Assembly (NCBI GenBank): GCA_030015575.1 | Contig: CM057339.1 | Coordinates: 697,946,761-698,010,760, forward strand | DNA from: Agapanthus africanus | Taxonomy: Eukaryota > Streptophyta > Magnoliopsida > Asparagales > Amaryllidaceae | Length of the DNA stretch: 64,000 nucleotides | Direction of reading: 5' to 3' | Shown here: positions 58,986 through 64,000 of the stretch, piece by piece | Layout of the letters: every line of letters starts with the position of its first letter | How positions within the stretch are numbered: position 1 is the first letter of the stretch | Program-made: the position numbers and the translations under genes | The notes under the pieces: model-generated | What the model was told of the DNA's origin: nothing | Database searches by the model: none | The model's input: only the letters and a program-made list of their open reading frames with translations

Positions 58986-59180
58986 CGTACTGAAGCTTCA
59001 CGTCACCAAATTTTTGCAGAACACTTAAAATTTTCTGCACATTATTCTGAAACAACCTGAAAAAATTTTAGAGCCCCAAAAAATTTCGACAGAAACATGT
59101 GCAATGGAAATCGGGTTTTCGGAAATTTGTTCGATCGAACTTGTAAACACATTAGAGCAAGCTAGACTAGGTAATGGCCT

Positions 59181-59193
59181 GGCTCTGATACCA
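59181..59193 (-). other. E3 primer binding site (initiator tRNA-Met)
   Basis: Sense TGGTATCAGAGCC, one base from the LTR. Confidence 0.9.
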
Positions 59194-59194
59194 G

Positions 59195-61304
59195 TGTAAG
59201 TGCACGGCGGCGCCCCGGCCGTCAATCCGACGCCGGAATGCGGAAACGAAAAACTTTTCAAACTAGAAAACCGGCACCACCGCGCACAAAAATCCCCGGA
59301 TCGGGACATTAACCTAACGCTAGCTAAATAGAAGAAGAGTAGAGAAGCTATACCAAGCGATCCGTGTCCTTCGGTCTTCGCCTCCACTCCGATCTCCTCG
59401 CGGAATCTCCGGTCGTCGCCTCCTCGTCGGGACGGGCACCACAACACCGGGTTCTTTTACGGGCTCCCACCTCTGGACCGAGGCAACTCGGGCACGAAGT
59501 TGGCGAGCCGACGTGCCCAAGGGAGTGCTGTAGAAGCAGTGTAGAAACCATTGTCTCATTTGGGGTTTAGGTTGCCTTTGATGGAGGAATGAAAGAACTT
59601 TGGAGTGATGTGTAGAATTTTGTAGCAAGAAGAATATGAGAGGAACTAATTTCCTCACACCCAAATGAATTCCCTCATCCTCTCAAAAGTGGCCGGCCCC
59701 TTACAAAATGGTGGAGCAAAAAGAATCAAACATGAAGGGAGGTGAGTGTAGGAAATAAAAGAGGTGACCACATCCAAAAGCAAACCTCACATCAAAATGC
59801 AAATCAACTCTCATCACAAATCCTTTCTCTTTAATGAAAAAGAGTTGATTTAAAAAGAATCTCATGATCATGAAGCCACAAATTACTAATAACCCCCTCC
59901 ACAAATGATAATTTGCACACTAGCAAATTACCCCTCCATCGAAAAAATCCGGCCGTGAAGGAACAAAGGAAAACTGGCCGGAACAGAATGCAAACTGGCA
60001 ACTTCAGAAAACCGATCCCGCAATAAATTACAGGAAAACCCCGCGACTGCATATACATGCCCGCATTTGTATTCCCACTGAATACAAATGCAAAGAGACA
60101 AAATCTATACTGTACAATACTAGGATCCGGCTTAAACCAAAGCCCGCTAGTATTATCCGTCCGATCATGATCCGTGCAATACCGCGCGTATCTGATCGAA
60201 CCCGGCCATATCTCCATACGGCCTCTACAGCGTTTCGCCCGAAACCTGAGTAACTGTGTGTGGTGGACTCTAAAGACTCGTCAATACTATGGCTGTGGAT
60301 TTAACCACTAGCATGTCAGAGGTATTAGCCATACGTGACGGGCTACCAGCTATTGACCAAAAGGGACGTCGATGAGCGAACTTATCCTGACACCCTACTG
60401 AGCCTGTCATTGACAATATCCGTACAATCCGGTCCGTTCGTCTATGAGCATCGCATGGCGGGCCTAGGGGATTGGTAAAAGTCAGACCCCCAAAAGCGGT
60501 ACAAGTCGTGTCGGAGTGTAGCCCAGAACACCCTGAGATACTACTGGAATACCTACCAGTAAATCTCCTGCCTTAGCCAAGGACTTTTCATGTACTGGCT
60601 CTCCTAGACACAGCGCGACCTCACCCCCAATACCGGGAGAGACGAACCCCTGCAGATCCGCTCACTGCCTCCAAGTGGCTCGGGACTATACCCAACTAAA
60701 ACCTGTTTGCACGTCTCCTTTGAGCGTGGTAGGGTAGTAATCAAAGCACAGTGGGAACTCACACGAGACAAATGACGATCTCAGGTCGATGAACTAATCT
60801 ATACACATGTCACCAGGGAACTGCTATCTGACGTCAGGTATAATACCAACTAGCAGGTTCCCGGCGAGTCCCGTCCGGTGTACTCATAACCCAATGAGCA
60901 TCTGTATACATCTTAGGTGAACCAACTGACACCAGTAGCTTGTGAGACCGACCACCGTCCCTCGTCGGGGTCTCGACTATATACACTAGTCTACTCTGGA
61001 GTATCGATGCCCTGTCTCGAAACTCCTATGACTATGGACCTTTTAAGGATGTACTTATAGACCCCAGCTCCCACGTATATGATCGCCCTTATACTGCTGG
61101 TAGTCAAGCAAAAATCCTAGGGGCTCTATCAACGTGCAATAGTGATCAATAATGTCACCTAAAGCAGTACACGATTATAAAGATAAACCAGATAGCATAC
61201 TATCATCTCGAGTAAGACTGTCCTACCGGCATAGGTCTTCCCTCAATCATTGCAATCACGTGCCTGTGATCCAATAATTGACTCTGAGGGCACTATATCC
61301 AACA
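59195..61304 (-). repeat. E3 5' LTR
   Basis: 2110 bp, closely similar to 51354-53464. 37-nt hairpin at 60117-60153. Confidence 0.9.
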
Positions 61305-62694
61305 TCACTATGCCTTGGCGAAGGTTAAAATACATAGTTTGAATACTACTGAATATTTAACTGAAATGATGGAGGGCTACGAGTGGTTTTGGCGAAACCG
61401 TGAATGTAGTGAACTTGATATAATCGAAGGAACCTGATAGCTTTTAAAAGGGGTGGTTTAAGCTCTGCATTTAAAAAGTTTTCTGTTTTGAAAAAACCGA
61501 GTGGTTTTGAAATTGTTCCAACGATTCAACTTTGGTTTATTTTCTTTGCATTAATATAATGCGTCCCATCAATTAATCCTACCATTGCAGAAAACAACGA
61601 AAATATGACGTACGCTTATGCCATCCTCATTCGCCACTGGGCCCCATCATCACCCGTTAGGTTACTTAACTAACGACAGAGCGGGGGCTGGACTAGCGCG
61701 GATGCAAAACATAAGCAACGCCTACTAGATATCATATATAGATATAAACATTCGTCAGATGCAATGATAGCCATTCCGGAACACAGATGAACACAGTGGA
61801 TATGTTAGGAATCCGCGTTTCGTTCGAGCCTGCAACGAAAGACGGATTACACGGTCGTGATGAATAGCCAAACCCCACCCTAGACCCCTACGGGTGCGGA
61901 AAACTACCCGTCAAATACCCGAAGTGAAGCAACCTTCCTTAATAAAGTGAGTAGGCCACTCGGCACTTCAAAATACCCGGTAGTTTGTGCACCCCACCTT
62001 GGGTCTATCCTAGGAGCAAAAACAGTAAAAGAAATAATATACAATGGCGGCTACAACCTCATCCCGGATGTGCGGCCATGAAATAATATTACATCAAATT
62101 ACAAATATTACATAGAATGAAAAATGAAAACCCTCATCTCATACCCCCGACCATTCATCACGACAATCCAACGAGTTCATATCCACAAACCAATAGAAAC
62201 ATCACAGAAATGTGCAACTCCCAACTAACTGATATATAGCAATTAATGGAAGTTTAAAAACACATTTAACAGAACAAGAAACATCAAACAATAATAAACT
62301 ACGACTTCGAAACACCCGCCAAATGCCACAGTGAATAATTTTCAGCAAGGTCAAAACTGGCAAAAATAAACAACACCTGAAGCCCAAGATTTAAGCCAAA
62401 AAGCCAACTACAAAAATTGAACCATTTCCTCCCTGGTAAATCCGGCCTGGCCGGAATTATGGCTCATGTGGCCGGCCACCCCTTTGAGAAAATGTTCCAA
62501 TTTTGTCTCGTGGCCTTTTTACTGTTCAAAGATGACTCTGTACATGTTTAAATATTTTTCAGAGTTCATTAAAAATCGACAGAAACTCAGATTTTGGGCA
62601 TCGATGTTTTGGGTCGTTTTGTTTTCGTAGTTTATCTAGTTGTTTGAACTGTTAGTTTTATGTTTAGCTAGGCTCTGATACCACTGTAAGTCTA
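61305..62694 (-). other. E2 leader, PBS-proximal part, with PBS
   Basis: Starts with the TCACT duplicate. Third copy of the motif (CCTTGGCGAAGGTT, 61313), conserved block (61604-61710), a single unit of the 128-bp sequence, a GC-rich palindromic stretch (62442-62478) and the PBS (62681-62693, sense TGGTATCAGAGCC). Confidence 0.8.
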
Positions 62695-64000
62695 TGTTAT
62701 CCACCCCGGTGCTTAACGGGGAGGCGGAATAGGTAAAAATCGAATTTTTCTTAAAGGAAGCATAGACTAACCATGAAGGATCTTTGCTAAACAAAATCTA
62801 ACAAACTAATATGGATTTTTAACTACTAGGTTAAGAAATTATACCTAAAACTTGAACTCCTTCTCTTCTTGTTGTGGTCCTCTTTGTTGCGAGCTTCTTG
62901 GAGTGGTGTAGATGGCTCCTCCTCACCGTCTTCTCTAGGTCAATGAATGATCCACCCGAAGGCCTCTACCTTGAGCTCCTACCTCAACAATGAAGTAACT
63001 AGAGTGCTTGGCTTGCTAGACTAAGAACCCTAGAGTGAGTGGAGAAGTATTTTGGTGGTTTAGTCTCAAAAGCTTTTGATTTTCAACACATGAAAGATTA
63101 AAGCTTTGAGAGAGGAAGATGGAGAGCAAACCATGAGAGAGAAAGATAATGAGAGAATGAGAGAAAAAAGCTCTCATATGAGAAATATATGATAATAATA
63201 ATAATAATTAAGAAAATTGTGATGGTGAGTTGATTTGACCATTATCATTTCATAATTAATGCTAAGAATGCTTCAAAAAATATCTCATGCTCAACAAAAG
63301 AAAATATCTAAGTCAATGTGAGTCAACAAGTCAAATGGTCAATCCAACTCTAACCATGATACAATTATCCTTAATTAAAACTATTAATCATATTCCTCCT
63401 TCTCATTATGGTTTTGATCAAGTCAATGGTCAAAACCCTAATGAGGTGTCTCCCTCTCCGGCCCTATCAACTGTACATACATACCCGCATCCGTGTTCCA
63501 TAAAAACACGAATACAATGGGACTAGACCAATCCCAAAACAAATACTAGGATCTGGCTTAAACCAAAGCCCACCAGTATCAACTGCCCAAACACCAAACG
63601 CGCACAAGTACGCATATGTGAACGAACCCTGTTGTAAAACCATACGACTTCTATCTCGTTTTGCCCAAAGGTGAACAACCCTCTGTGTGGGACTCTAAAG
63701 ACTCGACACTACGCTGGAAGTGGGTTTAACCACAGGCCGCAAGCGGTACTAGCTGTACGTAACGGTCCCCAGGTAGATGCCGATAAGAAGACCGATGAGG
63801 TGAACCTATCCGAACTCCTACTGAGCCTGAATATGACAATCTCCGTACAGTTCGGTCTGTTCGTCTAAGAGCATCGCATGTCGGGCCTAGGGGGGCGGTA
63901 AATGTTAGACCCCTAATAGCGGTACAAGTCGTGTCGGAGTGTAGCCCAGAACACCCTGAGAAACTACTGTAAACACTACCAGTAAATCTCGCTTGCCCTG
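62695..64000 (-). repeat. E2 5' LTR, runs off the window
   Basis: Starts TGTAAGTCTATG. From about 63258 it matches 20018-21489. Contains 37-nt hairpin (63543-63579). Its far end lies beyond the window. Confidence 0.85.

Larger units (their letters stand above)
56888..59194 (-). other. E3 leader
   Basis: About 2.3 kb. Pyrimidine-AG signal (56893-56920), three-copy motif (57204-57392), duplicated 137-bp unit (57540-57780), conserved block (57903-58000), a 128-bp tandem duplication (58195-58440) and the PBS-proximal hairpin (58939-58985). The GAAA-hairpin domain of E1/E2/P is missing. Confidence 0.75.
51354..61304 (-). mobile_element. E3: full-length, degenerate copia element
   Basis: 9951 bp with LTRs 51354-53464 and 59195-61304 and a perfect TCACT duplication (51349-51353, 61305-61309). 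PBS 59181-59193 and PPT at 53465 are intact. LTRs begin TGTAAGTGCACG-CGGCGCCCCGG and end ATATCCAACA, and differ from each other at scattered sites. The coding region is decayed, so it is a non-autonomous element with good cis-signals. Confidence 0.9.

Overview
The window is a stretch of flowering-plant nuclear genome made almost entirely of transposable elements. I see no intact host gene. The clues to a plant are long-LTR Ty1/copia elements of the Angela/BARE type (the LTR opening contains ATGCCCTAGAGGC, the primer site matches initiator tRNA-Met, and the polypurine tract reads GCAAGTGGGAGAT), a very long-LTR element with a Ty3/gypsy-like opening, and an hAT remnant. The species cannot be told from the sequence.

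Layout. 1-5.6 kb: AT-rich non-coding DNA with decayed DNA transposons: a long-TIR element at 1562-2540, another TIR element at 3247-4054 carrying a 41-bp proline-rich minisatellite, and an hAT transposase relic at 4380-5579. 5.58-7.02 kb: probably a fragment of a minus-oriented LTR. 7.02-20.0 kb: two P-family LTR fragments in opposite orientation; the second (T) is split by E1 (9499-19654), a nearly complete copia element on the minus strand. 20.0-64.0 kb: one older minus-strand copia element, E2, cut into pieces by later insertions. E2 was hit at CCTAT by a plus-strand copia element, P, which has been partly duplicated (20496-23510 reappears at 29901-32913). The second P LTR was hit at AAGCC by a solo LTR, and that solo LTR was hit at ATAAT by an 11.5-kb LARD-like element with two 4077-bp LTRs. 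The E2 leader was hit at TCACT by a third full-length copia element, E3 (51354-61304). Insertions with an assignable order therefore nest four deep, each with a readable 5-bp target duplication.

Coding state. E1 keeps gag, protease, integrase, reverse transcriptase and RNase H, broken by only two in-frame stops and one 1-base frameshift. E2 has the same gene order with several stops and frameshifts. P and E3 are strongly degenerate, and the LARD interior has no recognisable enzyme domain.

The most interesting material is non-coding. The copia elements have 1.4-3.2 kb leaders between primer site and gag that keep, in the same order, a hairpin 185-196 nt from the primer site (inner stems differ in sequence but still pair), a block of about 97 nt found in all four elements, a 14-nt motif repeated three times at 83-95 nt spacing, a domain with a GAAA-capped hairpin (three elements), and a pyrimidine tract ending in AG just before the gag start. 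This suggests a structured, possibly spliced, leader RNA under selection even where the proteins have decayed.
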